From the NCBI RefSeq assembly GCF_000719555.1, contig NZ_JOGX01000004.1:62001-126000 (forward strand): a stretch of 64,000 bases of DNA, in the 5' to 3' direction. The translations under genes and the position numbers were made by a program. The number at the start of each line of letters is the position of its first letter. Position 1 is the stretch's first letter. This DNA comes from Streptomyces sp. NRRL F-5727. Lineage in GTDB: Bacteria > Actinomycetota > Actinomycetes > Streptomycetales > Streptomycetaceae. The notes under the pieces are model-generated. The model was not told the DNA's origin, did not search any database, and was given only the letters and a program-made list of their open reading frames with translations. Of this stretch, positions 15,348 to 23,286 are shown piece by piece.

Positions 15348-16475
15348 TCAGCCGTCCGTCGGCAGCGGTGGGGGCAGGCCGCCGCAGGAGTCGCGGACGG
15401 TGATGGCGGGGCGCAGCAGGACCTGGCGGCGGGGTCGGTCCGGGTGGGCGAGCCGGTGCAGCAGCAGTTCCGCCGCGGTGCGGCCGAGCTGGTGTTTGGG
15501 CGGTGCCACGGCGGTCAGGGGGATCTCGGCCAGGTCGGCGATCTCGTCGTCGTAGGCGACCAGCGCCAGGTCGTCGGGGACCGCGAGGCCGGCGCGCCGG
15601 GCGGCGGCGGCGAGGAGGGCGGCCTGCCGGTCGCCGAAGCAGAGCGCGGCCGTGGCGCCCGCCGCCCGCAGCCGCGCGAGGCAGCGGTCGGCGGCGGCCG
15701 GGCTCCACTCCTGGAGGGCGGCGCTGAACTCGACGGCGTGGCAGCCGAGTTCGTGTACGGCCTGGCGGAAGCCGGTGGTCACCGGCTCGGCGGTCGGGCT
15801 GGGGGCCCGGAGCACCAGGCCGACGGCCCGGTGGCCGAGGCGGGCGAGGTGGTGGACGGCGTCGTAACCGCCGGCCTCGTGGTGGGTGCACACGTTCTCG
15901 GTGGTGTCGCCCGGCGTGCCGCCGCGCCGCTCGATCAGGACGGCAGGGACGCGCAGTGCGGCCAGCCGGCGCAGATACGCCTCGGGGTGGTCGAGCCCGA
16001 GCAGGGTGGGGACCAGGAGCAGGCCGTCGACGCCGGAGTCGAGCATCTCCTCCAGGGCGCGGAGTTCGCGTGTCCGGTCGTAGCCGGAGCAGACGATCGC
16101 GAGCCGGGCGCCGGCCGCCGTGACCTCCTCCTCGATGCCCTTCAGGACGCGCGGGTAGTAGAACGCGGTGTCGGGCACGATGACGCCGATCCGGGCGGCG
16201 CTGCTCGGCCTGGACTCCGGGGCGAGGACGTAGGTGCCCGAGCCCTGGCGGCGTACGACGAGTTCCTCGGCGACCAGGTCGTCGACGGCCCGGCGCACGG
16301 TGCTGACGGAGGCCGCGCTGGCCCGCGCGAGTTCCTGCTCGGTCGGCAGCCGGCTCCCCGGCGGCCAGACGCCGTCGGCGATCTCCCGGCGCAGCCGGTC
16401 CGCCAGCCGCCGGAACTTCAGCTCCCGGCCGGATCGCCCGCCGGTCTCCGTCCCGTGCCGCGTCGCGCCGGTCAT
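15348..16475 (-). CDS. GntR-type DNA-binding domain fused to LacI/periplasmic-type sugar sensor
   Basis: 375 residues. The N-terminal 75 form a GntR winged helix: FRRLADRLRREIADGVWPPGSRLPTEQELARASAASVSTVRRAVDDLVAEELVVRRQGSGTYV. The rest is a type-1 periplasmic-binding-protein sensor (IGVIVPDTAFYYPRVLKGIEEEV, then IERRGGTPGDTT, PDDLALVAYDDEIADLAEIPLTAV) as in LacI and AraR. Such hybrids (AraR/RafR style) repress sugar genes until a sugar binds. The ATG follows AGGGAG. It is divergent from the PL8 lyase gene across 230 bp, so this lyase and perhaps the DUF2264 gene are its likely targets. Confidence 0.9.
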   Translation of the reverse strand: MTGATRHGTETGGRSGRELKFRRLADRLRREIADGVWPPGSRLPTEQELARASAASVSTVRRAVDDLVAEELVVRRQGSGTYVLAPESRPSSAARIGVIVPDTAFYYPRVLKGIEEEVTAAGARLAIVCSGYDRTRELRALEEMLDSGVDGLLLVPTLLGLDHPEAYLRRLAALRVPAVLIERRGGTPGDTTENVCTHHEAGGYDAVHHLARLGHRAVGLVLRAPSPTAEPVTTGFRQAVHELGCHAVEFSAALQEWSPAAADRCLARLRAAGATAALCFGDRQAALLAAAARRAGLAVPDDLALVAYDDEIADLAEIPLTAVAPPKHQLGRTAAELLLHRLAHPDRPRRQVLLRPAITVRDSCGGLPPPLPTDG

Positions 16476-16635
16476 CCGCACTCCCTGGTCCCTCACCCGC
16501 CCAGGATTTGGCACGGGTCGGGCGAGGTCAACGCCCCTTCGACCGCGTGATTCCCCCAGGGAGCGGGCTCGCGTGCCGGCGGGCCGCCCGCGCAGTCGTC
16601 GCGAAACATACGGTCGGTCATGTGCTGTCGGCGCG

Positions 16636-16665
16636 TTGCCGCCGCCGGAGCGCGGCCCCTAGCGT
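16636..16665 (+). promoter_or_regulatory. candidate promoter of the PL8 lyase gene
   Basis: TTGCCG, an 18-bp spacer and TAGCGT, 40 bp upstream of the start codon. It is nearly identical in pattern to the TTGCCC-N17-TAGCGT in front of bxlE. Confidence 0.45.
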
Positions 16666-16705
16666 CCTCGCCAACCCGATCAGGGTCTCGTCAAGGAGGA
16701 CGCCG

Positions 16706-19657
16706 ATGGACGCCGACCAGCTCACTGGGCCTCTCAGCGCGGCGATGAGCCGCAGACGGCTGCTCCGGCTCGCCGGGGCGGGCGCCGCCCTGGCCGGTGC
16801 CGCCCAGTTCCTCGGCCCGGCCCCGGCGCGGGCCGCCGACACCTACGACGCCATGCGCGGCACCTGGGTGGGGCTGCTCACCGGCACCGGCTTCGATCCG
16901 GCCGCCGCCCCGTTCGCCGCGGCGCTGTCCGCCCTCGGCGACGAGGCCCGCGCGCGGATGACGTCGATGGCGCCGACCGCCTCCTCGCTCTGGCCCGACC
17001 TGCCGATCGGCACGGTCTCCGCCCACGTCACGACGAGCTGCGGCCGGCTGCGGAGCATGGCGCTGGCGTACGTCCAGCCGGGCACCGGACTGACCGGCAG
17101 CGCCTCGCTCGCCGCGGCCGTCTCCACCGGCCTGGACTGGCTGGCCGCCCACGCGTACACGCCCTCGACCTCCCCGTACGACAACTGGTGGGACTGGGAG
17201 ATCGGCGCCCCGCAGCGGCTGCTCGACGTCTGCGCGCTGATGTACGCCCGCCTCGACCCGGAGCAGATCGCGGCCGGCTGCGCGGCGGTCGACCACTTCG
17301 TGCCGCTCTCCGAGTTCGCCTCGTACAGCGGGCACAGCACCGGCGCGAACCGGGTCGACCTGTGCCGGGTCGTCGCCCTGCGCGGCGTGATCGGCAGGAA
17401 CGGGTCCCTGATCGACGCCGCCCGGAAGGCGCTGTCCCCGGTCTTCCCCCGCGTCCTCACCGGTGACGGCCTCTACGCCGACGGCAGCTTCATCCAGCAC
17501 ACCTGCGTCCCCTACGCCGGCACCTACGGCACGGTGCTGCTGGGCGGACTCGGCCGGATGTTCGTCCTGCTGGCCGGGACGCCGTGGGCCGTCACCGATC
17601 CGGAGGCCCAGGTCTTCTGCTCCGGGGTGACCGCCGGGTGGGCGCCGTTCGTCTACAACGGCCTGGTCATGGACGGCGTGTCGGGGCGCGGCATCAGCCG
17701 GGGCGTGCAGAAGAGCGATCCGCTGCAGGTCCAGCAGGACGACCACACCCGGGGGCACGCCGTCGTCTCGGACATCCTGCGGCTCGCCGCCTCCGGCCTG
17801 GCGCCCGCGGCGCAGTCGGCGGCCTGGAAGGCGATGGTGAAGGGCTGGCTGCGGCGGGACTACTACGCGCCCCTGCTGAGCGACAGGTCCCTGGGCATCC
17901 CCGAACTCGCCGCCGCCCAGGCCCTCTTGAACGACTCGACCGTCACCGCCGCTCCGGAACCGGTCGAGCACCGGCTGTTCTCCATGGACCGGGCCGTCCA
18001 CCGCCGGACCGGCTGGGCCGCGCAGATCAGCATGTGCTCCGCCCGCACCACCTTCTACGAGACGGGCAACGGCGAGAACCTGCGCGGCTGGCACTCCGGC
18101 TCCGGCATGCTCTCGTGGTGGGGGGACACCTACGGCAACGGCCAGTACGCGGACGCCTTCTGGCCCACGGTCGACCCGTATCTGCTGCCCGGCACGACCG
18201 TCTCCACCCGCCCGCTCGCCGACGCGGCCGGCGGCCAGTGGAACGCGACGCGGCCCACGAACACCTGGGCGGGCGGCACCACCGACGGCACCTACGCCGC
18301 CCTGGGCCAGGACGTGCGCGGGCTGCAGTCCACCCTGACCGGCAGGAAGTCCTGGTTCTGCCTCGACGACGCGAACCACTGCCTCGGCGCCGGCATCACC
18401 TGCGCCGACGGCGTGAGCGTGCGGACCACCGTCGACAACCGCAACCTCGGTCCGAACAACCACCAGGTCTTCACCGTCGACGGCACGGTGCAGCCCGCCA
18501 CCCTCGGCTGGAGCCGGACCTTCACCGGCAGCCGCTCCATGGCCGTCGGCGGCATGGGCGCCTGGGTCTTCCCGGAGGGCACGACCGTCCACGTCCAGCG
18601 GGTGGCGCGGACCGGCTCCTGGTCCACCGTCAACACCTCCTCCTCCACCACGCCGCTCACCCGCAACTACCTCTCCCTCTGGTTCGACCACGGCACCGAC
18701 CCGACCGGGGCGAGCTACGAGTACCAGCTGATGCCCGGCGCCACCGCCGCGGCCGCGGCGGCCCGCGCCGCCGCCCCCCGCGTCACCGTCCTCGCCAACA
18801 GCGCCGGCGTCCAGGCGGTCAGCTGCCCGTCGCTCGGCCTGACCATGGCCAACTTCTTCGCCGCCGGCACGGCGGGACCGATCACCGCCGACGCGCCGTG
18901 CTCCGTGCTCGTGCGGGAGCGGAACGGCACGATGACCGTGGTGGTCTCCGACCCCACCCGGGACGCGGCCACCGTTCGGGTCACCCTCGCCCGCAGCGGT
19001 TACGCCTCCGTCTCCGCCGCCGACGGCGTGCAGGTGCTGACCACCTCGGGGCAGGTCGTCCTGCTCGCCGAGACCGGAGGAACGCAGGGCGCCGGCCGGA
19101 CCGTCACCCTCAGCGCCTCCGGCCCGGCCGCCGCGCCGCGGACCGCCGCCGCGCTCGGCGCCACCGCCACCACGTACGTCCGCGACGGCGCGTACGGCGA
19201 CACCAACTACGGCGACGCCGCCACCATGGTCGTGAAGAACACCGGCGGCACCGGCAACGGCTACAACCGCCGGTCGCTCCTCGCGTTCGACGTCTCCGGG
19301 CTCACCGGGACGGTCTCCCGCGCGGTGCTGTGGCTGCACGGCAACGTCCAGGACTCGGGCGGCGGCCAGACCGTCCTCCAGGCGTTCGCCACCGCCTCCG
19401 CCGCGTGGACCGAGACCGGGGTCACCTGGAACAGCGCCCCCGCCCTGACCACCGCCCTCGGCGCCGGCCCGGTCTCCACGCGGCACGACTGGGTCGGCCT
19501 CGACGTCACGGCCGCCGTCGCCGCCGCCCGGGCCTCCGGCGGCGGCACCGCGTCGCTCGCCGTCTTCGAACCGCTCGGCGCGGTCGGCCTCGCGGCCGTC
19601 CTGACCACCCGGCGGAGCGGCGCCCGCCCGCCCCGGCTGGAGGTCATCACCGCCTGA
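16706..19657 (+). CDS. Tat-exported polysaccharide lyase family 8 with C-terminal CBM96/DNRLRE-like domain
   Basis: 983 residues. A twin-arginine signal (SRRRLLRLAGAGAALAGAA, about 13-45) is followed by the alpha/alpha toroid of PL8 (about 50-350), then beta-sandwich domains to about 800. The PL8 active-site residues are in place: Asn in TGANRVD near 213, His in DGSFIQH near 264 and Tyr in YAGTYG near 273. These cleave uronic-acid polysaccharides such as hyaluronate, chondroitin or xanthan by beta-elimination; the exact polymer cannot be told. Residues about 810-983 resemble the CBM96/DNRLRE carbohydrate-binding fold (ATTYVRDGAYGDTNYGDAATMVVKN). A strong AAGGAGG precedes the ATG. It is divergent from a GntR-LacI hybrid regulator. 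Confidence 0.93.
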   Translation: MDADQLTGPLSAAMSRRRLLRLAGAGAALAGAAQFLGPAPARAADTYDAMRGTWVGLLTGTGFDPAAAPFAAALSALGDEARARMTSMAPTASSLWPDLPIGTVSAHVTTSCGRLRSMALAYVQPGTGLTGSASLAAAVSTGLDWLAAHAYTPSTSPYDNWWDWEIGAPQRLLDVCALMYARLDPEQIAAGCAAVDHFVPLSEFASYSGHSTGANRVDLCRVVALRGVIGRNGSLIDAARKALSPVFPRVLTGDGLYADGSFIQHTCVPYAGTYGTVLLGGLGRMFVLLAGTPWAVTDPEAQVFCSGVTAGWAPFVYNGLVMDGVSGRGISRGVQKSDPLQVQQDDHTRGHAVVSDILRLAASGLAPAAQSAAWKAMVKGWLRRDYYAPLLSDRSLGIPELAAAQALLNDSTVTAAPEPVEHRLFSMDRAVHRRTGWAAQISMCSARTTFYETGNGENLRGWHSGSGMLSWWGDTYGNGQYADAFWPTVDPYLLPGTTVSTRPLADAAGGQWNATRPTNTWAGGTTDGTYAALGQDVRGLQSTLTGRKSWFCLDDANHCLGAGITCADGVSVRTTVDNRNLGPNNHQVFTVDGTVQPATLGWSRTFTGSRSMAVGGMGAWVFPEGTTVHVQRVARTGSWSTVNTSSSTTPLTRNYLSLWFDHGTDPTGASYEYQLMPGATAAAAAARAAAPRVTVLANSAGVQAVSCPSLGLTMANFFAAGTAGPITADAPCSVLVRERNGTMTVVVSDPTRDAATVRVTLARSGYASVSAADGVQVLTTSGQVVLLAETGGTQGAGRTVTLSASGPAAAPRTAAALGATATTYVRDGAYGDTNYGDAATMVVKNTGGTGNGYNRRSLLAFDVSGLTGTVSRAVLWLHGNVQDSGGGQTVLQAFATASAAWTETGVTWNSAPALTTALGAGPVSTRHDWVGLDVTAAVAAARASGGGTASLAVFEPLGAVGLAAVLTTRRSGARPPRLEVITA

Positions 19658-19678
19658 GCCTCCGCACCACGGGCCCCG

Positions 19679-21610
19679 TCAGGTGGTGACGGTGACCTCG
19701 CCGGGCGCGAGGAGGGCCCGGTGGACGCCGCCGCCCGGCCACCGCACCTCCACCCGCGGCCCGTCGACCGTCACGCGCGGCGGCGGGGGCGGTGGGGTCG
19801 CCGTGCCGGTGAGCCGTGCCGCCGCGACGAAGAGAGCGGGGCCCTCCGCCGGGGTGCGGCCGGCCAGGACGGGCACGGCCGCGGCCTCCCCCAGCGCCGT
19901 CCCGCCGGGAAGCGCGCCGCAGCTCGCGCGGGTGTAGCCGTGGAGGCCGCGCAGGGTCGAGGTGAGCCGGGTGCCGTCCGGTCCGACGGACACGGCGGTG
20001 GCGGTGGTGTCCGGTCCGCCGGAGGCGACGTGCGCCTCGCCGCCCGCGGCCGCCCAGCCGCTGTGGCGTATCTCGGTGCCCGGTGCGGCGCCGGTGACGA
20101 GGTGGAGACGGAGCTCCTCGGCTCCGGCCGTGAGCACGAGCGAGGTCACGGTGAGGCCGGGCGGTGCGGCGCCGTCGGCGCGCGGGCTGTGCGCGGAGGC
20201 CGCCCAGCCGTCGCCCGCGCCGAGGGGGCGGATCGGTCCGCGTGCGGTGAGCACCCCGTCGACCAGCAGGCCGAAGTGGTTGTCGGGGGTGTCCCCGTGG
20301 GCGGGGCCGGTGACGGTGGAGTGGGCGAGGCGGGCGTAGAGCGGGCTGTCGGGCAGCGCCTCACCGGCCGGCTGGTCGTCGCTGCCGTGGTTGTGGAGCC
20401 GTACGATCCCGTCGGCGGCGGTGGACTGGATCAGCCAGCCGGGCTTCGGCAGCGGGACCACGTGGTCCGCCGTCTCGGCGGGGCCGGGTTCCTCCACGGC
20501 GGTCCACACCGGGTGGTCGGCGGGCAGCAGCAGGCCGAGGAAGCCCTTCGACGCCCAGTAGGGGGAGGCCGGGCCGGAGTACGGCTGGACGGTGGCCGGG
20601 TGCGGTCCGAACCAGCCGAGGGTGAGCAGGCCGTCGGGGTCGAGGGCGCCCCGGTCGAGGAAGTACCGCAGGGCGCCGGAGGCGAGGCGCCGGGTGGTGC
20701 CCGGGGACAGCGGGGTGTGCCCGGTGAGCGCGCCCGCCCACAGCGGCGCGGCGGCGGCGAAGCGGTAGGTGAGGGAGCGGCCCTGGTGCATCGGGGCGCC
20801 GTTCGCCCCGAAGGTGTGGGCGTAGCCGCGGAGGTAGGCGGCGAGCCTGCCGCCGTACGTGGCGAGCAGGGCGCGGTCGCCGGCGAGGTGGGCGTGGAGC
20901 AGGGGGTAGAGGTGGAAGGCCCAGCCGTTGTAGTGGTCGAAGGCGCGCGGGCGGCCGTCGGTGTACCAGCCGTCGCCGAGGTACCACTGTTCGATCCGGC
21001 CCAGTCCGCGGTCGAGGGCGCGCCGGGCGCGGCCGTCGGGGTCGGGGCCCGCTTCCGCGAGGAAGCCGCCGACCATGGCGGGGAAGAGCCACCAGTTGTT
21101 GTCGACGGGTGAGGGGGCGAGGCCGGGGGCGAGCCAGGCGCGCAGGCGTTCCCTGGTCCCTTCGTCCAGGCGGTCCCACAGCCAGGGCCGGGTCAGGCGG
21201 AGGGCCAGGGCGATGGACGCGGCCTCCACCAGGGCCTGCGGCCGGTCGGCGATCGTCGGCCAGGACACCGCGTCCCCGTCGGCGAGGTCGCGTTCCGCCG
21301 TCGGTGTCCTGGTGCCGGCGGCGAGCCCCGCCGCGTACCGCGGCAGGAGTCCGTGCGGGTCCTCGCCGTGGGCGCCGGCCACCCGGAGGGCCGCGAGCAG
21401 GAAGGTGCGCGCGTAGCCCTCCAGGGCGTCGGAGCGGCGGCCGGAGAGGCTGGGCCGTGGGCCGGGGAGGTCGATGAGCGCGTGCTCGGGTCCCGCGTGC
21501 CTGCTCACCGCGGCGAGCAGGGCGTCGGCGACGGCTTCCCAGTGCGCCCGGGTCCAGCCGGTGTGGGGGCTCAGCGCCCGGTCCTCGGGGGGAAGGGGGA
21601 ACGAGGACAT
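19679..21610 (-). CDS. DUF2264 family protein, probable exo-glycosidase (GH154-like)
   Basis: 643 residues. The first 400 match DUF2264, an alpha/alpha-barrel: TGWTRAHWEAVADALL, SGRRSDALEGYARTFLLAALRVAG, DNNWWLFPAMVGGFLAEAG, DHYNGWAFHLYPLLHAHLAGD, PYWASKGFLGLLLPADHPVW. A beta-rich C-terminal part follows. Related proteins have been placed with glucuronidases acting on plant or microbial glycans, so an exo-acting role on uronic-acid sugars is plausible beside the PL8 lyase, but it is inference. There is no signal peptide, so it is cytoplasmic. AAGGAG precedes the ATG. A strong promoter lies at 21643-21671. It converges on the PL8 gene with a 21-bp gap. Confidence 0.85.
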   Translation of the reverse strand: MSSFPLPPEDRALSPHTGWTRAHWEAVADALLAAVSRHAGPEHALIDLPGPRPSLSGRRSDALEGYARTFLLAALRVAGAHGEDPHGLLPRYAAGLAAGTRTPTAERDLADGDAVSWPTIADRPQALVEAASIALALRLTRPWLWDRLDEGTRERLRAWLAPGLAPSPVDNNWWLFPAMVGGFLAEAGPDPDGRARRALDRGLGRIEQWYLGDGWYTDGRPRAFDHYNGWAFHLYPLLHAHLAGDRALLATYGGRLAAYLRGYAHTFGANGAPMHQGRSLTYRFAAAAPLWAGALTGHTPLSPGTTRRLASGALRYFLDRGALDPDGLLTLGWFGPHPATVQPYSGPASPYWASKGFLGLLLPADHPVWTAVEEPGPAETADHVVPLPKPGWLIQSTAADGIVRLHNHGSDDQPAGEALPDSPLYARLAHSTVTGPAHGDTPDNHFGLLVDGVLTARGPIRPLGAGDGWAASAHSPRADGAAPPGLTVTSLVLTAGAEELRLHLVTGAAPGTEIRHSGWAAAGGEAHVASGGPDTTATAVSVGPDGTRLTSTLRGLHGYTRASCGALPGGTALGEAAAVPVLAGRTPAEGPALFVAAARLTGTATPPPPPPRVTVDGPRVEVRWPGGGVHRALLAPGEVTVTT

Positions 21611-21642
21611 GACGGTGCTCCTTGGTCGGCATCGATTGATCG

Positions 21643-21671
21643 AATGTAGAAACCGTCTGATCGATCGTCAA
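21643..21671 (-). promoter_or_regulatory. consensus-like promoter of the DUF2264 gene
   Basis: On the minus strand TTGACG, exactly 17 bp, then TACATT, 33 bp before the start codon. The area is AT-rich and crowded with GATC-centred palindromes (TTGATCGAA, TGATCGATC, GTGATCAC), possible operator half-sites for a repressor. Confidence 0.65.
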
Positions 21672-21700
21672 GATGCGTGATCACATGATCAAAGCGGTCG

Positions 21701-21860
21701 TCACGTAGGGGCGACGAGCCGCCGGAGCAGGGACGGGTCCACGTCGGTCAGACCGCGCACGACCGTCCGGCGGCGGGCGGGAGGGATCGGCGTGAGGGAG
21801 GGGACCGCGAGGACCGCGCAGCCGGCCGCCTCGGCGGAGGCGACGCCGATCGGGGTGCCC
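21701..21860 (-). pseudogene. 3'-terminal remnant of a HAD-family phosphatase gene
   Basis: The minus strand reads GTPIGVASAEAAGCAVLAVP, then SLTPIPPARRRTVVRGLTDVDPSLLRRLVAPT and a stop. This is the last 50 residues of a HAD-IA sugar-phosphatase, with motif IV region and tail. The preceding 250 bp have no HAD sequence in any frame, so the 5' part is gone. It shares about 48 nearly identical bases with the intact HAD domain at 37.3 kb in this window, so the two are paralogues. The rest of the gap (21861-22109) shows nothing I can support. Confidence 0.65.
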
Positions 21861-22109
21861 CCCGGCGACACAGGCCGGCGGGGAGGCGCCGAGTGCGGCC
21901 AGGGCCGCACGAAGGGCCACGGGGGCCGCGGTCCGCAGGAGCGGACGGCGTGGATCGCCGCGTGCGGTCCGGGCGCGTCCGCCGCACCGGCCCGGCCGGT
22001 GCTCCCTCACGCCGACGTGGCCGCCCCGGTGTACGCCTGCGTCGGCATCACGCCTGACCCGCACCGGCCCCTGGACGGCGCCCCGTTCCTCGTCCGACCC
22101 GCCGGCCCG

Positions 22110-23135
22110 TCAGCCGGCGTGGGGCGCGGGCGCGGCCGTGCTCTTCCTGACGACGAGGCTCGTCGCGAGTTCCAGGCGGGTGACCGCGGGCTCCCCGGCG
22201 CGCAGCCGGAGCAGCATCTGCACGGCCTCCTCGCCCATCGCGCGCAGCGGCTGGTGGATGGTGGTGAGGGGCGGGCTGGACCATTGGGCGATCATCACGT
22301 CGTCGTAGCCGACGACGGAGAGGTCCTCGGGCACGCGCAGCCCGCACACGCGGGCGGCCTCCATGGCGCCGAGCGCCTGGAGGTCGCTGCCGGCGAAGAT
22401 CGCCGTGGGGCGGTCCGGGAGCCGCAGCAGCTGCATGGCGTGCTCGTAGCCGCCTTCGACGTGGAAGTCGCCGAAGCGGACGAGGGTGTCGTCGTGGGCG
22501 ATGCCGGCCATGTTGAGGGCGGAGCGGTAGCCGTCGAGCCGGGCGAGGGAGCAGAGCATGTCCTCGGGGCCGGTGACGATGCCGATGCGGCGGTGCCCGA
22601 GGTCGACGAGGTGGCGGGTGGCGGCGACGCCGCCGGACCAGTTCGCGGAGCCGACGGACGGCACGTCGGGCTCGGGGTCCCCCGCCGGGTCGACGATGAC
22701 GAAGGGGATCGACCGGGCGTCGAGCTGGCGTTTCACGGCGTCGGGGAGCGAGGAGAAGACCAGGACCACGCCGATGGGGCGGCGCTGGAGCACTCCCTCG
22801 ATCCAGTCCGGCGCGGGGGCGTGCCGGGTGCCGCTCTCGGTGAGCACGACGCTGGCCTGGTGGGCCTTGGCGAGGTTCTCCACGCCGCGGATCAGCTCCA
22901 TGGCCCACACGCTGTCGAGCTCGTGGAAGACGAGTTCGATGAGGGGCGCCTCGCGGGCGACGCGGGTGGTCCGCCGGTACGAGTGCGCTTCGAGGAGCTG
23001 TTCGACCTTGCCGCGCGTGGTCGCCGACACGTCCTGCCGACCGTTGAGGACTTTCGAAACTGTCGAAAGTGACACTCCGGCCTGCTGGGCCACCTCCGCC
23101 AGCGTGATGCGCCGGTTCTCCTCGTCGTTTCGCAT
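22110..23135 (-). CDS. bxlR: LacI-family repressor of the xylobiose operon
   Basis: 341 residues. The LacI helix-turn-helix and hinge are at 10-65 ([45 protein letters not shown]). The sugar-sensing type-1 binding fold follows, with [68 protein letters not shown]. It is divergent from an importer and GH3 gene set that matches bxlEFGA, for which a LacI protein (BxlR) binding CGAA-N-TTCG-like repeats has been described in Streptomyces thermoviolaceus. Matching palindromes flank the shared promoter, one inside this gene at 23050-23070. There is no clear ribosome site before the ATG; a GTG 7 codons earlier is possible. Confidence 0.82.
   Translation of the reverse strand: MRNDEENRRITLAEVAQQAGVSLSTVSKVLNGRQDVSATTRGKVEQLLEAHSYRRTTRVAREAPLIELVFHELDSVWAMELIRGVENLAKAHQASVVLTESGTRHAPAPDWIEGVLQRRPIGVVLVFSSLPDAVKRQLDARSIPFVIVDPAGDPEPDVPSVGSANWSGGVAATRHLVDLGHRRIGIVTGPEDMLCSLARLDGYRSALNMAGIAHDDTLVRFGDFHVEGGYEHAMQLLRLPDRPTAIFAGSDLQALGAMEAARVCGLRVPEDLSVVGYDDVMIAQWSSPPLTTIHQPLRAMGEEAVQMLLRLRAGEPAVTRLELATSLVVRKSTAAPAPHAG
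23050..23070. promoter_or_regulatory. LacI-type palindrome inside the repressor gene
   Basis: Arms ACTTTCGA and TCGAAAGT, a perfect 8-bp dyad around a 5-nt centre, about 65 bp into the repressor coding sequence. The CTTTCGA/TCGAAAG elements equal those at 23246-23277, so it is a candidate auto-regulatory site. It overlaps codons of the recognition helix, so coding constraint could also explain it. Confidence 0.4.
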
Positions 23136-23202
23136 CCGCGCAGCATAGAGCACCGTTCCCCGCCCCGACATGGTCACGCTTTGATAACGCCCTGCCGGAG
23201 GG

Positions 23203-23231
23203 TTGCCCCTCCGCTCCGGCCCGCCTAGCGT
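23203..23231 (+). promoter_or_regulatory. promoter of the bxlEFGA operon
   Basis: TTGCCC, a 17-bp spacer and TAGCGT put the transcription start near 23238, immediately before the operator repeats at 23246-23277 and 50 bp ahead of the bxlE start. Confidence 0.5.
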
Positions 23232-23245
23232 CCCGCTGCATGAAG

Positions 23246-23277
23246 TTTCGGCGTTCGGACCGAAACTCTTTCGAAAG
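23246..23277. promoter_or_regulatory. BxlR-type operator
   Basis: Two nested dyads. TTTCGG and CCGAAA are separated by 8 nt (23246-23265), and a perfect CTTTCGAAAG lies at 23268-23277; CGAAA-CTC-TTTCG bridges them. They sit between the predicted transcription start and the ribosome site, a classic roadblock position for the LacI protein encoded next door. Confidence 0.65.
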
Positions 23278-23286
23278 GTTGAGGCG

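Noticed and set aside
16606..16623. ACAT-N10-ATGT as operator of the GntR-LacI hybrid
   Set aside because: Arms are only 4 bp long, below what I can separate from chance.
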